A stretch of 64,000 bases of DNA from Miltoncostaea marina (lineage in GTDB: Bacteria > Actinomycetota > Thermoleophilia > Miltoncostaeales > Miltoncostaeaceae): positions 3,256,501-3,320,500 of the forward strand of contig NZ_CP064655.1 of assembly GCF_018141525.1 (NCBI RefSeq). Reading direction: 5' to 3'. Shown in pieces: positions 40,927-50,179 of the stretch. The notes under the pieces are model-generated. The model did not search any database, was not told the DNA's origin, and saw nothing but the letters and a program-made list of their open reading frames with translations. The position numbers were made by a program, and so were the translations under genes. Every line of letters starts with the position of its first letter. The stretch's first letter is position 1.

Positions 40927-42075
40927 TCAGTCCGCGGCCGCCCCCCGGCCGGCGGCCCACACCCCGGCGACGGCCGCGCCGGCGGCGGCGAGGTCGCGCT
41001 CCGTCGCCTCCAGGGCGTCCGGCAGCGGCAGCGGGCCGCGGCCGATCGCGAGCGCCGCGGCGAAGCCCGCGCGCCGCACCGCCCCGGGACCGAGCGCCAC
41101 CTGGCCGCAGAGCGCCACGCAGGGCACGCCGGCCGCGCGGCACGCCGCGGCGACCGCGGCCGGCGCCTTGCCCGCGAGCGAGGTCTCGTCGAGGCGGCCC
41201 TCGCCGGTCACGCACAGCGCCGCGCCCTCCAGCCGGCGCCCGAAGTCGAGGGCCTCCAGCACCAGGGCGGCGCCGGGGGTGAGCTGCGCGCCGAGCAGGG
41301 CGGCGAGGCCGCCCGCCGCGCCGCCCGCCGCCCCCGCCCCGGGCAGGGCCTGCAGGTCGGCGCCGGTCGCCTCCCGCACCACGGCCGCCAGCGCCGCCAG
41401 GCCGGCGTCGAGGCGCTCCACGGCGGCCGGGCCGGCGCCCTTCTGCGGGCCGAACACCCGGGCGGCGCCGCGCGGGCCGTGGAACGGGTTGTCGACGTCG
41501 CAGGCCACCTGGACGACCGTGTCGTCCAGGCGCGGGTCGCGCCCGCTCAGGTCGAGGCGCGCCACGCGGGCCATGTCGGCGCCGCGCCCCTCCAGCTCGC
41601 GGCCCTCGGCGTCCAGCGCGCGCACGCCGAGGGCGCGGGCGAGGCCGAGGCCGCCGTCGGTCGTGGCGCTGCCCCCGAGCCCCACGACGATGCGGCGCGC
41701 GCCGAGGTCCAGCGCCGCGCGGATGAGCTCGCCGGTGCCGCGGGTCGTGGTCGCCTCGGGGTCGCGCTCGGCGTCGGTGAGCCGCTCGAAGCCGGAGGCC
41801 TGGGCCAGCTCCACGACGGCGATCGCGTTGGGCAGCTCGCCGAGGGCGGCCTCGACCGGCCTGCCGAGCGGGTCGGCCACCGTCAGCGCCCGCCGCCGGC
41901 CGCCCGCGGCGCTCACCAGCGCGTCGAGCGTGCCCTCGCCGCCGTCGGCCACCGGCACCTGCACGGTGGCGACGCGCGGCGCCGCCAGGCGCACGCCGGC
42001 CGCCACCGCGCGGGTGGCCGCCCCGGCCGCCAGCGCGCCCTTGAAGGGCGCCATGGCGACCGCGACCGTGGTCAC
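40927..42075 (-). CDS. garK: Glycerate kinase, GarK/GlxK type
   Basis: 382 residues. A-P-F-K-G-A-L-A-A near residue 9, P-V-A-D-G-G-E-G-T-L-D near 42, G-L-G-G-S-A-T-T-D-G-G near 130, and T-G-E-G-R-L-D near 285 with G-K-A-P are the signatures of the type I glycerate kinases that make 2-phosphoglycerate. GTG overlaps the stop of the SDR gene. The nearby gpgS/gpgP pair makes glucosylglycerate, whose breakdown releases glycerate, so a link is possible. It is the last gene of the operon that begins with the response regulator at 45405. Confidence 0.92.
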   Translation of the reverse strand: MTTVAVAMAPFKGALAAGAATRAVAAGVRLAAPRVATVQVPVADGGEGTLDALVSAAGGRRRALTVADPLGRPVEAALGELPNAIAVVELAQASGFERLTDAERDPEATTTRGTGELIRAALDLGARRIVVGLGGSATTDGGLGLARALGVRALDAEGRELEGRGADMARVARLDLSGRDPRLDDTVVQVACDVDNPFHGPRGAARVFGPQKGAGPAAVERLDAGLAALAAVVREATGADLQALPGAGAAGGAAGGLAALLGAQLTPGAALVLEALDFGRRLEGAALCVTGEGRLDETSLAGKAPAAVAAACRAAGVPCVALCGQVALGPGAVRRAGFAAALAIGRGPLPLPDALEATERDLAAAGAAVAGVWAAGRGAAAD

Positions 42076-42938
42076 CGGGTGCGGGCGGGGCGCCGCCGGG
42101 GCCAGTCCAGGCGCAGGAAGGCCACCAGGTCGTCGTGCCAGGCGGCGTCGTCGGGCGCCGCCGTGCGCCCCCCGTACAGCTCGTCCGCGTCGGAGCCCAC
42201 GGGCACGCGGAAGGGGCCCTCGCCGTCCGCCGCGGCGACGACGGCGCGCGCGACCTCGTCGGCCGGGGTGGGGTTGCGCTCGCGCCAGGCGGCGAAGCCG
42301 GCGCGCAGCCCGCTCAGCAGCGGCGCGTAGGGCCCCTCGCCGCGCGGCGCGCGGCCGGTGGGCCGGGTGGCGCGCGGGAAGTCGGTGTCGACCATGCCCG
42401 GCTCGACGGAGGCGACCCGGACCCCGAACGGCCGGCACTCCACGGCGAGCGCCTCGGCAGCGGCCAGCAGCGCGTACTTCGACGCGTGGTACATGCCGAC
42501 GAGCGGGTTGGAGATGCGCGAGCCCACCGACGACACGAAGACCACCGTGCCGCCGCCGGCCTCGCGCATCGCCGGGAGGGCGGCCTGCACGGTCGCCACG
42601 GCGCCGAACAGGTTGGTCTCGAACATCGCCCGGACCTCGTCGAGGTCGACCTCCTCGATCGCCCCCATCACCGCGTAGCCCGCGTTGCTGACCACGCAGT
42701 CCAGCGCGCCGCCGGCGACCCGCTCGGCCTCGGCGACCGCCTCGCGCACGCTCGCCGCGTCGGTGACGTCGAGGCGCGCGACGTGCACCCCCTGCCGCCC
42801 GGCGTACGCCTCGCGCGCCGCCGCGACGTCGCGCACCCCGGCGACGACCCGCCAGCCGTCGTCGGCGAAGCGCTCGACGGCGGCGCGGCCGATGCCGCGC
42901 CCTGCGCCGGTGACGAGGACGGTGCGGGGTGCGCTCAC
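42072..42938 (-). CDS. Short-chain dehydrogenase/reductase
   Basis: 288 residues, classical SDR. T-G-A-G-R-G-I-G at residues 10-17, N-A-G near 88, catalytic S-S-V near 140 and Y-H-A-S-K near 153 are complete. The C-terminal extension past residue 240 holds S-D-A-D-E-L-Y-G and is typical of oxidoreductases that act on bulky alcohols. GTG 42938 overlaps the histidine kinase stop. The substrate is not predictable. Confidence 0.85.
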   Translation of the reverse strand: MSAPRTVLVTGAGRGIGRAAVERFADDGWRVVAGVRDVAAAREAYAGRQGVHVARLDVTDAASVREAVAEAERVAGGALDCVVSNAGYAVMGAIEEVDLDEVRAMFETNLFGAVATVQAALPAMREAGGGTVVFVSSVGSRISNPLVGMYHASKYALLAAAEALAVECRPFGVRVASVEPGMVDTDFPRATRPTGRAPRGEGPYAPLLSGLRAGFAAWRERNPTPADEVARAVVAAADGEGPFRVPVGSDADELYGGRTAAPDDAAWHDDLVAFLRLDWPRRRPARTR

Positions 42939-44713
42939 GGGGCGAAGGCTACCCGGCGCGCACGCGCGCGGAGCGGCAGCCGCACCGTGAACGCGCTGCC
43001 CTCGCCGAGCCGCGACTCGAGGGCGATCGACCCGCCGTGCGCCTGCGCCAGGCCGCGGGCGATCGCCAGGCCGAGCCCCGCGCTGCGACCCTCCCGCGAG
43101 CCGTCGGCCCGGTAGAAGCGGTCGAACACGAAGGGCTGGTCGTCGTCGGCGATGCCCTCGCCGGTGTCGCGCACGGTGAGGGTGGCCTCGCCGCCCTCGC
43201 GGCCCACGACGACGTCGACCCGCCCGCCGGACGGCGTGTGGCGCTGCGCGTTGTCGAGCAGGATCAGCAGGATCTGCTCGACGCGGGCCGGGTCGACCTC
43301 GGCCACGGCCTCGCCGGCGGGGGCACGCGTCACGGCCAGGGTGACGCCCTCGCGCGCGGCGAGCGCGATGCGGGGGCCGGCGACCACCTCGGCGACGTCG
43401 CTCAGGTCGACCCGCTGCAGCTCGAGCGGCACCGCGCCCGCGTCGAGGCGGGCGAGCTGCAGCTGCTCCTCCACCAGCCGCTCCAGGCGCGAGGTCTCCC
43501 GCGTCATGGCGGCGACGAACTCACGGCGGTGGCGTTCGTCGACGCCGTCCTCCAGCAGCTCGAGGAAGCCCTTCAGCGCCGCGATCGGCGTCTTGAGCTC
43601 GTGCGAGACGTTGGCGACCAGGTCGCGGCGCGCCCGCTCCAGGCGCCGCTGCTCGGTGACGTCGCGCAGGGTGATGACGGTGCCGCCGGCCGGGTCGTCG
43701 GCCAGCGCGACGACGTGCACCTCCAGCTCGGCGCCGTCCGGCAGCGCCACGACGCGCCCCTCCGCCGGCGGGGGCGCGCCCGCCCGCGCGGCGAGCACGG
43801 CGTCCACGACCGGGGCCGGCAGGTCCTCGAGGCGCGCCGCGCCCTCCTGCTCGGGCAGCCGCAGCAGGCGCGTCGCGGCCTCGTTTGCGACGGTCACGGC
43901 GCCGTCGCCGCCCACCGTGAGCACGCCCTCGGCGAGCGAGCCGATCAGCGCTCGGTCGCGGTCGCGCTCGCCGCGCAGCTGGTCGACGAGCGACTGCAGC
44001 CGCGCCGCCATGCCGTTGAGGCCCTCGCCCAGGGTGACGAGCTCCTCGGGCGCCAGGCGGGCCCGCGGCGCACGGGCGGTGAGGTCGCCGGCGGCCAGCG
44101 CGGCCGACGTGCCGGCCAGGCGCCGGATGCGCCCGCCCAGGACGTTGGCCAGCGCGACCCCCGCCAGCGCGGCGAGCCCCAGCACGACCGCCATGGCGAT
44201 GATCACGCGCCGGCGCACGATCGCAAGCTCGGGGGCGAGCCCGGTCACCGCGCGGGCGGCCGACACGGTGCCGCCGCCGCCGAGCCCGCCGTCGATCTCC
44301 GCGGCGGCCGCCACCACGGTGTCCTCGCGCAGCACGGTCGCGCGCCCGGGGACCAGCGCCGGCCCCTCGTCGAGGAGCGGGGTGCGCACCGGCGCCCGCA
44401 CGTCGATCGCGACCCCGCCGGCGCCCACCGGGCCGGCGTAGCGCACGCGCACCTCGGCGCCGGTCTCGCCGCGCAGCCGGGCCGCGAGGGCGCGCAGGCG
44501 CGCCTCGGCCGGCAGGCCGCCCTCCGCGTCGGCGGCGGTGCGGGCCACCGCGGCCTGGAGCGCCTGGGCGTCGCGCTTGGCGCGGTCGCTGCGGGCGCTC
44601 GACTCGAGCGTGGGGAGCACCACCAGCAGCACCGACAGGCTCGCCGCCATGCCCACGGCGAGCAGGGCCCCCACGAGCCAGCCCTGCAGCCCGAGCGCGC
44701 GGCCGCGGCTCAC
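42935..44713 (-). CDS. PhoR-type membrane sensor histidine kinase
   Basis: 592 residues. Transmembrane helices near residues 12-34 and 170-195 flank an extracytoplasmic sensor domain. HAMP (about 195-245), PAS (about 260-355), HisKA with phospho-acceptor H371 (V-S-H-E-L-K-T-P-I), then HATPase with L-L-D-N-A-Q-R-H near 475, D-T-G-E-G-I and G-L-G-L-A-I follow. GTG overlaps the response regulator stop. The partner is at 44710-45405; a divergent HtrA protease gene suggests an envelope stress signal. Confidence 0.92.
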   Translation of the reverse strand: MSRGRALGLQGWLVGALLAVGMAASLSVLLVVLPTLESSARSDRAKRDAQALQAAVARTAADAEGGLPAEARLRALAARLRGETGAEVRVRYAGPVGAGGVAIDVRAPVRTPLLDEGPALVPGRATVLREDTVVAAAAEIDGGLGGGGTVSAARAVTGLAPELAIVRRRVIIAMAVVLGLAALAGVALANVLGGRIRRLAGTSAALAAGDLTARAPRARLAPEELVTLGEGLNGMAARLQSLVDQLRGERDRDRALIGSLAEGVLTVGGDGAVTVANEAATRLLRLPEQEGAARLEDLPAPVVDAVLAARAGAPPPAEGRVVALPDGAELEVHVVALADDPAGGTVITLRDVTEQRRLERARRDLVANVSHELKTPIAALKGFLELLEDGVDERHRREFVAAMTRETSRLERLVEEQLQLARLDAGAVPLELQRVDLSDVAEVVAGPRIALAAREGVTLAVTRAPAGEAVAEVDPARVEQILLILLDNAQRHTPSGGRVDVVVGREGGEATLTVRDTGEGIADDDQPFVFDRFYRADGSREGRSAGLGLAIARGLAQAHGGSIALESRLGEGSAFTVRLPLRARARRVAFAP

Positions 44714-45405
44714 CCCCGCGCGTCCTCCCCGCCGAAGGCGTAGCCCACCCCGCGCACCGTGCGGATCAGGACGGGCGCCGAGGCGTCCTCCTCCACCTTC
44801 TGGCGCAGGTGGCGCACGTGCACGTCAACGCTGCGCAGGTCCCCGTAGAAGGTGCCCTTCCACAGGTGGTTCATCAGCTCCTCGCGGGTGAACACCCGGC
44901 GCGGCGAGGAGGCCAGCTTGTGGAGGATCTCGAACTCCGAGTAGGTCAGCTCGATCTCATGGCCGTCGCGGGTGACGGTGCGCGAGACGGCGTCGATCTC
45001 GAGGCCGCCGGCGCGCAGCGGCGCCGAGCGGTCGGGCTCGAGGCGGGCGCGGCGCAGGTTGGCCCGCACGCGCGAGACCAGCTCGCGCGGCGAGAACGGC
45101 TTCGTGACGTAGTCGTCGGCCCCGAGCTCGAGCCCGAGCACCTTGTCGAGCTCCTCCCCGCGGGCCGACAGGATGATGATCGGCGTGCCGCGCTCGGCGC
45201 GGATGCGCCGGCACACCTCCAGGCCGTCCATGCCGGGCAGCATCACGTCGAGCACCACCAGGTCGACCGGCTCGCGCTCGATCAGCTCGAGCGCCTCGTC
45301 GCCGCGGCCGGCCCCGATCACGGCGAAGCCGGCGTCGCGCAGCGCGTACTCCACGATGGTGCGGATGGACTGCTCGTCCTCGACGACCAGGATCCGGTCG
45401 GACAT
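44710..45405 (-). CDS. OmpR/PhoB-family response regulator
   Basis: 231 residues. Receiver with acidic pair E9-D10, phospho-acceptor D53 (V-L-D-V-M-L-P-G) and K-P-F near 105; DNA-binding winged helix with T-Y-S-E-F-E-I-L, S-S-P-R-R-V-F-T-R-E-E-L and R-S-V-D-V-H-V-R-H-L-R-Q-K. GGGAGGAG lies five nt before ATG, and TACGAT (45430-45435) is a good -10. First gene of a four-gene operon. Confidence 0.93.
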   Translation of the reverse strand: MSDRILVVEDEQSIRTIVEYALRDAGFAVIGAGRGDEALELIEREPVDLVVLDVMLPGMDGLEVCRRIRAERGTPIIILSARGEELDKVLGLELGADDYVTKPFSPRELVSRVRANLRRARLEPDRSAPLRAGGLEIDAVSRTVTRDGHEIELTYSEFEILHKLASSPRRVFTREELMNHLWKGTFYGDLRSVDVHVRHLRQKVEEDASAPVLIRTVRGVGYAFGGEDARG

Positions 45406-45429
45406 GGGGGCTCCTCCCGCCTCACGGCG

Positions 45430-45455
45430 ATCGTAGCGGCGGGCGGCGCTACCCT
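45430..45455. promoter_or_regulatory. Divergent promoters of the two-component operon and htrA
   Basis: Minus strand TACGAT at 45430-45435 serves the response regulator. Plus strand TACCCT at 45450-45455 lies 6 nt before GTG 45462, a leaderless start for the protease. The two -10 boxes are 14 bp apart. Confidence 0.55.
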
Positions 45456-45461
45456 GGCCCC

Positions 45462-46697
45462 GTGCCGTACCAGGGCCCGCCCCGCCAGAACCCCTACCCG
45501 CCCCCGGCGCGGCCGCCAGCGGGACGCCGGCGCCGCCTGCCGGCCGCGCTGGCAGGCGGCCTGGTGCCGGCGATCGTGGGGGGCGTCGTCGCCCTCGGCG
45601 GCGCCGCGCTGACCGGCAACCTGGGCGGCGGCGCCACGACGATCGTGAACGACCCGACGCCGCTGCCCGCGGCGCCGGTCGCGACCGCGGGCCCCGCCGG
45701 CGACGCCGGCGCCGGGTCGCGCGGGGTGCAGGGCGTCGTGGCGCGCAGCTCGCCGGCGGTCGTGACGGTGACCGTGGGCGAGCGGCCCGGGCGGCGCCTC
45801 GGCTCCGGCTTCCTGGTCGACCGGCGCGGCCGGGTGCTGACCAACGCCCACGTCGTCGGCGACGCCTCCCGCGCGATGGTGACCCTGGAGGACGGCAGCG
45901 AGCGCTCGGCCCGGGTGCTCGGCACCGACGAGAGCACCGACCTCGCGGTGCTGGCGGTGGAGCGGCCGCTCGCCGGGGTGGCGCCCCTGCCGCTGGGCCG
46001 CAGCGCCGGCCTGGTGGTGGGCGACCCCGTGGTCGCGATCGGCAACCCGTTCGGCCTCGACCGCACGGCCACGACCGGCATCGTCTCAGCCCTGAAGCGC
46101 CGCATCACGGCGCCGAACAACTTCGAGATCCAGAACGTCATCCAGACCGACGCCGCCATCAACCAGGGCAACTCGGGCGGGCCGCTGCTCGACCTGCGCG
46201 GCCGCGTGCTCGGCATCAACTCGCAGATCGCCAGCGAGAGCGGCGGCAACGACGGCATCGGCTTCGCGGTGCCCATCGACACGATCCGGCCGGTCGCGGA
46301 CGCCATCATCGCCACCGGCGAGCCGGCCCACGCCTGGGTGGGCGTCACCGGCCGCGCGATCTCGCCCGACGTCGCCGAGGCCCTCGGCGACCCGCGCCTG
46401 CGCGGCGTGGCGGTGGTCGGGGTCGACGACCGCGGCCCGGCCCGGCGGGCGGGGCTGCGGGCCGCCACGACCGCGCCGGAGGCCGACGTGCCGCGCGGCG
46501 GCGACGTGATCGTGGCGGTCGACGGCCGCCCGGTGGAGGACATGGCCGACGTGAGCCTGGCCGTCTCGTCGCGCGCCGTCGGCGACGCGGTCACGCTGAC
46601 GCTGCTGCGGGAGGGCGCGCGACGGGACCTGCGCATCGTGCTCGCCGACCGCCCACCGGACGTCGGCGTGGCGCCCGCCGCGCCCTCGCGGCCCTAG
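45462..46697 (+). CDS. HtrA/DegP-like membrane serine protease with PDZ domain
   Basis: 411 residues. A Pro-rich cytoplasmic start and one membrane anchor (about 29-52) precede a trypsin-like domain with the triad H130 (L-T-N-A-H-V-V), D160 (S-T-D-L-A-V-L) and S238 (Q-G-N-S-G-G-P-L), then a PDZ domain (about 285-395). It degrades or folds damaged envelope proteins. The layout, divergent from a two-component system, parallels mycobacterial MprAB-PepD. Confidence 0.92.
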   Translation: MPYQGPPRQNPYPPPARPPAGRRRRLPAALAGGLVPAIVGGVVALGGAALTGNLGGGATTIVNDPTPLPAAPVATAGPAGDAGAGSRGVQGVVARSSPAVVTVTVGERPGRRLGSGFLVDRRGRVLTNAHVVGDASRAMVTLEDGSERSARVLGTDESTDLAVLAVERPLAGVAPLPLGRSAGLVVGDPVVAIGNPFGLDRTATTGIVSALKRRITAPNNFEIQNVIQTDAAINQGNSGGPLLDLRGRVLGINSQIASESGGNDGIGFAVPIDTIRPVADAIIATGEPAHAWVGVTGRAISPDVAEALGDPRLRGVAVVGVDDRGPARRAGLRAATTAPEADVPRGGDVIVAVDGRPVEDMADVSLAVSSRAVGDAVTLTLLREGARRDLRIVLADRPPDVGVAPAAPSRP

Positions 46698-46705
46698 GAG
46701 CGCCC

Positions 46706-48808
46706 CTACCGGACCCGCACGCGCACCCCGCGCGAGGCGCGCGGGCGCATCTGCGGGGTGCCCATGAACCGCGCGGTCACGACCACCAGGCGCGCGCGCC
46801 TGACGCGCTTGGGCGCCGGCCGCAGCACGGCCCGGTAGGTGCACGCGCCCGCCCGGGTGCGACGCAGCTTGACGGTGCGGCCGGCGACGGTGCGCTTGCC
46901 GGCCCGGGCCAGCACCCGCACGCTGCCGGCGCAGCGCGGCGCGGGCCGCACGCGCGGCGGCAGCAGCCGGCCGGCGACGGTGACGCGCTTCGCCCGCCCG
47001 CGCTTCGGCGCGCGAACGGCCCTGACCGACACCGCCCGCGGCAGCGGACGGGTGCGCGGCTTCGAGCCGTCGGTCGACTGGCGGCCGGTGCGCGCGACCT
47101 GGGGCACGACGAAGACCACCGACGCCCGGTCGTCCTCGGCCGCGCCGTTCGCGGGGATGGAGGTCGGATCCCACGCGGACGTGGTCAGGACCTCCGCCGC
47201 GATCTCGTGCGAGCCGGGGGCGGTCGCGGACACCGCGACCTGCAACGTGGCGGTGGCGCCCGGCCCGAGCGCGCCGACCTGCCAGACGCTCCCGCCGAAG
47301 GTGCCCTGCGTGGCCGTGGCGGCGCCGTAGGCGATGCCGGCGGGCGGGGGCAGCGCGACGGACACCCCGGCGGCGGGGTCGGGCCCCGCGTTGACCACGG
47401 TCACGCTGACCGCGGCGGCGCCGCCGAGGGCCACCTGGCCCACGCTGGCGGCCATCCGCAGGCTGAGGTCGGCGGCCCGCGGCGGGACGGCCCCGCCGGC
47501 GGGCACCGGGCCCGCGGCGGCGACGCCGCGCGACGGGCTGTCGCCCACGCTCGTCTCGTTGCCGTAGCCCAGGCGGCCGCTGCCGCCGAAGCCCCAGCAG
47601 CGCAGCGTGCCGTCGTCGAGCAGCGCGCAGGTGTGCGAGAAGCCGAGCGAGATCGCGTGGGCGACGCGCCCGGCGCCCAGGGCGACCGGCCCCGCGCTCG
47701 CGGGCGTCTCGCCGGCCTCGTCGGCGATCGCGTCGGTCGAGCCGTAGCCGAGCCGGCCGTTGCCGCCGAAGCCCCAGCAGCGTACGGCGCCGGTGTCGAG
47801 GATCGCGCAGGAGTGCGCCTCGCCGGCCGAGATGCCGACCGCCGTGCGGCCCGGGCCCAGGGCGATCGGGCCGGCGCTCGCCGCGCTCGGGATGTCGGCG
47901 CGGCCCCCGTAGCCCAGGCGCCCGTCGCCGCCGAAGCCCCAGCAGCGCGCCGAGCCGTCGTCGAGCACGACGCAGGTGTGCGCCGTGCCGCCGGCCACGG
48001 CGCGCACGCGGCGGCCGTTGAGGTTCACCGGCCCGGCGGCGGCCGGCGTCTCGTCGTCGCCGATGTCGGCGGTGCCGCCGTGGCCGAGCTGCCCCCCCTG
48101 GCCGAAGCCCCAGCACACGAGGGCGCCGTCGTCGCGGATCACGCAGGTGTGGAAGTCGCCGGCGGCGATGGCGACGGCGCGCCGGCCCGCGCCGATGTCC
48201 ACCGGCGGGACGGCCCCAGGCACCTCGTCGTCGCCGATCGACGCCTGGGTGCCGAGGCCCATGCGGCCCGACGAGCCGGCGCCCCAGCAGCGCACCGTGC
48301 CGTCGTCGAGGATCGCGCAGGTGTGCGCGGAGCCGGCCGTGATGGCCATGGCGCGCCGGCCGGGGCCGAGCGGCACCGGCGGCGCGAAGGCCGGCGAGGT
48401 GACGTTGACGGTGCTGCCGTAGCCCAGCCGGCCGTTCGCGCCGAAGCCCCAGCAGCGGACGGTGGCGTCGTCGAGGATCGCGCAGGTGTGGTAGTCGCCG
48501 GCCGCCACGGCGCGCGCCGTGCGGCCCGGCCCGAGGTTGACCGGTCCGCCGCCGCCGGCCGAGAGCTGGTTCACCTCGTTGCCGTAGCCCAGGCGCCCGG
48601 CCAGGCCGCGGCCCCAGCAGCGCACCGTGCGGTCGGCGAGGACCGCGCATGTGTGCTCCTCGCCCGCGTCGAGCAGGCCGGCCTGCGCCGGCCGGACCGC
48701 CGACGAGGCGGACTCCCCGACCGCGGAGGAGGTGACGGTGAGCACCGAGGCGACGAGGGCCAGGAGGGCCACGGTCATCCAGGCACGGCGAAGGGGGCGA
48801 CTGCGCAT
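46706..48808 (-). CDS. Secreted RCC1-repeat protein with DUF11 domain
   Basis: 700 residues. After a signal peptide (1-32) come seven RCC1-type repeats of about 55 residues, each with H-T-C-A-x-L-x-D-x-x-x-R-C-W-G-x-G and G-R-L-G-Y-G; every repeat keeps two cysteines, likely an intrablade disulfide in this exported propeller. A DUF11 beta-sandwich (about 430-550) and a basic beta-rich C-terminus follow. No catalytic motif. Probably a cell-surface binding protein. Confidence 0.85.
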   Translation of the reverse strand: MRSRPLRRAWMTVALLALVASVLTVTSSAVGESASSAVRPAQAGLLDAGEEHTCAVLADRTVRCWGRGLAGRLGYGNEVNQLSAGGGGPVNLGPGRTARAVAAGDYHTCAILDDATVRCWGFGANGRLGYGSTVNVTSPAFAPPVPLGPGRRAMAITAGSAHTCAILDDGTVRCWGAGSSGRMGLGTQASIGDDEVPGAVPPVDIGAGRRAVAIAAGDFHTCVIRDDGALVCWGFGQGGQLGHGGTADIGDDETPAAAGPVNLNGRRVRAVAGGTAHTCVVLDDGSARCWGFGGDGRLGYGGRADIPSAASAGPIALGPGRTAVGISAGEAHSCAILDTGAVRCWGFGGNGRLGYGSTDAIADEAGETPASAGPVALGAGRVAHAISLGFSHTCALLDDGTLRCWGFGGSGRLGYGNETSVGDSPSRGVAAAGPVPAGGAVPPRAADLSLRMAASVGQVALGGAAAVSVTVVNAGPDPAAGVSVALPPPAGIAYGAATATQGTFGGSVWQVGALGPGATATLQVAVSATAPGSHEIAAEVLTTSAWDPTSIPANGAAEDDRASVVFVVPQVARTGRQSTDGSKPRTRPLPRAVSVRAVRAPKRGRAKRVTVAGRLLPPRVRPAPRCAGSVRVLARAGKRTVAGRTVKLRRTRAGACTYRAVLRPAPKRVRRARLVVVTARFMGTPQMRPRASRGVRVRVR

Positions 48809-48913
48809 GGTCGCGTGCTTCGTACCACAGCGGCGAGCGGCGCGTCACCACGCGGGGGCCCGCCCGCAACGCCACGGCGCGGCCGCGTTGCGGACGACTA
48901 CACTCGTGGGATC

Positions 48914-49432
48914 GTGGAGCCGCCATTCGTGATCCGCCCCGCCCGGCGCGAGGACGCGGGCGCCATCGGGGCGATCTACGACGAGGCCGCCGCCAGCGGC
49001 GTCGCCACCTTCGCGACCGGGCCCCACACCGCCGAGGAGCGCGAGCGCTGGCTCGCCGCCCGCGGCGAGCGCGCGCCGGTGTGGTGCGGCGAGGCCGGCG
49101 GCAGCGTGGTGGCCTGGTCGGCGCTGGCGCCGTTCTCGCACCGCGACTGGTACTCGGGCGTCGGCGAGTACACCGTGTACGTGGCCCGGGCCTGGCACGG
49201 GCGCGGCGTGGGGCGGAGGATGCTGGACGCCCTGGCCGAGGAGGCCCCCCGCTTCGGCTACTGGAAGATCGTCGGGATGATCCTGGCCGACAACGCCGCG
49301 GGCCTCGCGCTGGCGCGGCGCAACGGCTTCCGCGAGGTCGGCACCCACCGCGCCCACGCCCGCCGCGAGGGCGTGTGGCGCGACGTGACGGTGGTGGAGC
49401 GGCACCTCGCCGCACCGGAGGGCGCCCGGTGA
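48914..49432 (+). CDS. GNAT acetyltransferase, phosphinothricin acetyltransferase-like
   Basis: 172 residues. I-R-P-A-R-R-E-D start, T-V-Y-V-A-R-A-W-H-G-R-G-V-G-R-R near residue 88 (acetyl-CoA loop), and D-N-A-A-G-L-A-L-A-R-R-N-G-F near 130 place it in the COG1247 group that acetylates phosphinothricin, methionine sulfoximine or similar amino acids. TACACT lies 9 nt before GTG. It is coupled to lipB by GTGA. Confidence 0.85.
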   Translation: MEPPFVIRPARREDAGAIGAIYDEAAASGVATFATGPHTAEERERWLAARGERAPVWCGEAGGSVVAWSALAPFSHRDWYSGVGEYTVYVARAWHGRGVGRRMLDALAEEAPRFGYWKIVGMILADNAAGLALARRNGFREVGTHRAHARREGVWRDVTVVERHLAAPEGAR

Positions 49433-50124
49433 CGCGGCCCGGCCTGCTCCTGCGCACGGAGCGCATCGGCTACGCGGAGGCGTGGGACGCGCAGCGGCGC
49501 CTGGCCGCGCTGCGCGCCGCGGGCGAGGTGCCCGACGTGCTGTGGCTGCTCGAGCACCCGCCCACGTTCACCGCCGGCCGCCACGGCAGGCGGGAGGATC
49601 TCTTCCTCTCCGACGAGGCGCTCGCCGGCTCCGGGGCCACGTTCGTGCGCGTCGACCGCGGCGGCCAGATGACGTGGCACGGCCCCGGCCAGAGCGTGGG
49701 CTACGCGATCTGCGACCTGCGCCCCGGCCGGCGCGTGCGCGCCTTCGTGGAGGCGATGGTCGAGGCGATGCGCGAGGCGGCGGCCCTGCCGGGCGCGGCC
49801 GCCGGCGACGACGCGATGGGCCTGTACGCGGGCGGTCGTAAGCTGGGCAGCGTGGGCATCCGGGTCGCCGGCGGCATCACCACCCACGGCCTCGCCCTCA
49901 ACCGCGACCCCGACCTCGACTGGTTCCGGATCATGACCGCCTGCGGCGCGCCGGGGGTGGAGGCGACCTCCATCGCGGCCGAGGGCGGCGACCCCGGTCG
50001 CGAGCGGGTCGACGCGGCCCTCGCCGACGGGCTCGCCCGGCGGCTCGGCCTGCGGCTGGAGCCCGCGGCGCTCGACGACCTGCTGGGCGCCCCGACCCCC
50101 GGCGGCCGGGGCGCGGCGGACTAG
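49429..50124 (+). CDS. lipB: Octanoyltransferase LipB
   Basis: 231 residues. It moves octanoyl from acyl carrier protein to lipoyl domains. R-G-G-Q-M-T-W-H-G-P-G-Q (77-88), active-site K138 (G-G-R-K-L-G-S) and C172 (T-A-C-G-A-P-G-V) are intact. GTG overlaps the GNAT stop. The lipoyl synthase gene lipA is not in the window. Confidence 0.94.
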   Translation: MTRPGLLLRTERIGYAEAWDAQRRLAALRAAGEVPDVLWLLEHPPTFTAGRHGRREDLFLSDEALAGSGATFVRVDRGGQMTWHGPGQSVGYAICDLRPGRRVRAFVEAMVEAMREAAALPGAAAGDDAMGLYAGGRKLGSVGIRVAGGITTHGLALNRDPDLDWFRIMTACGAPGVEATSIAAEGGDPGRERVDAALADGLARRLGLRLEPAALDDLLGAPTPGGRGAAD

Positions 50125-50179
50125 GGCACGCGCGAGGGCGCGCACCCGCCCGCCGCGGGGGCATCCGCCCGCACCCCGC

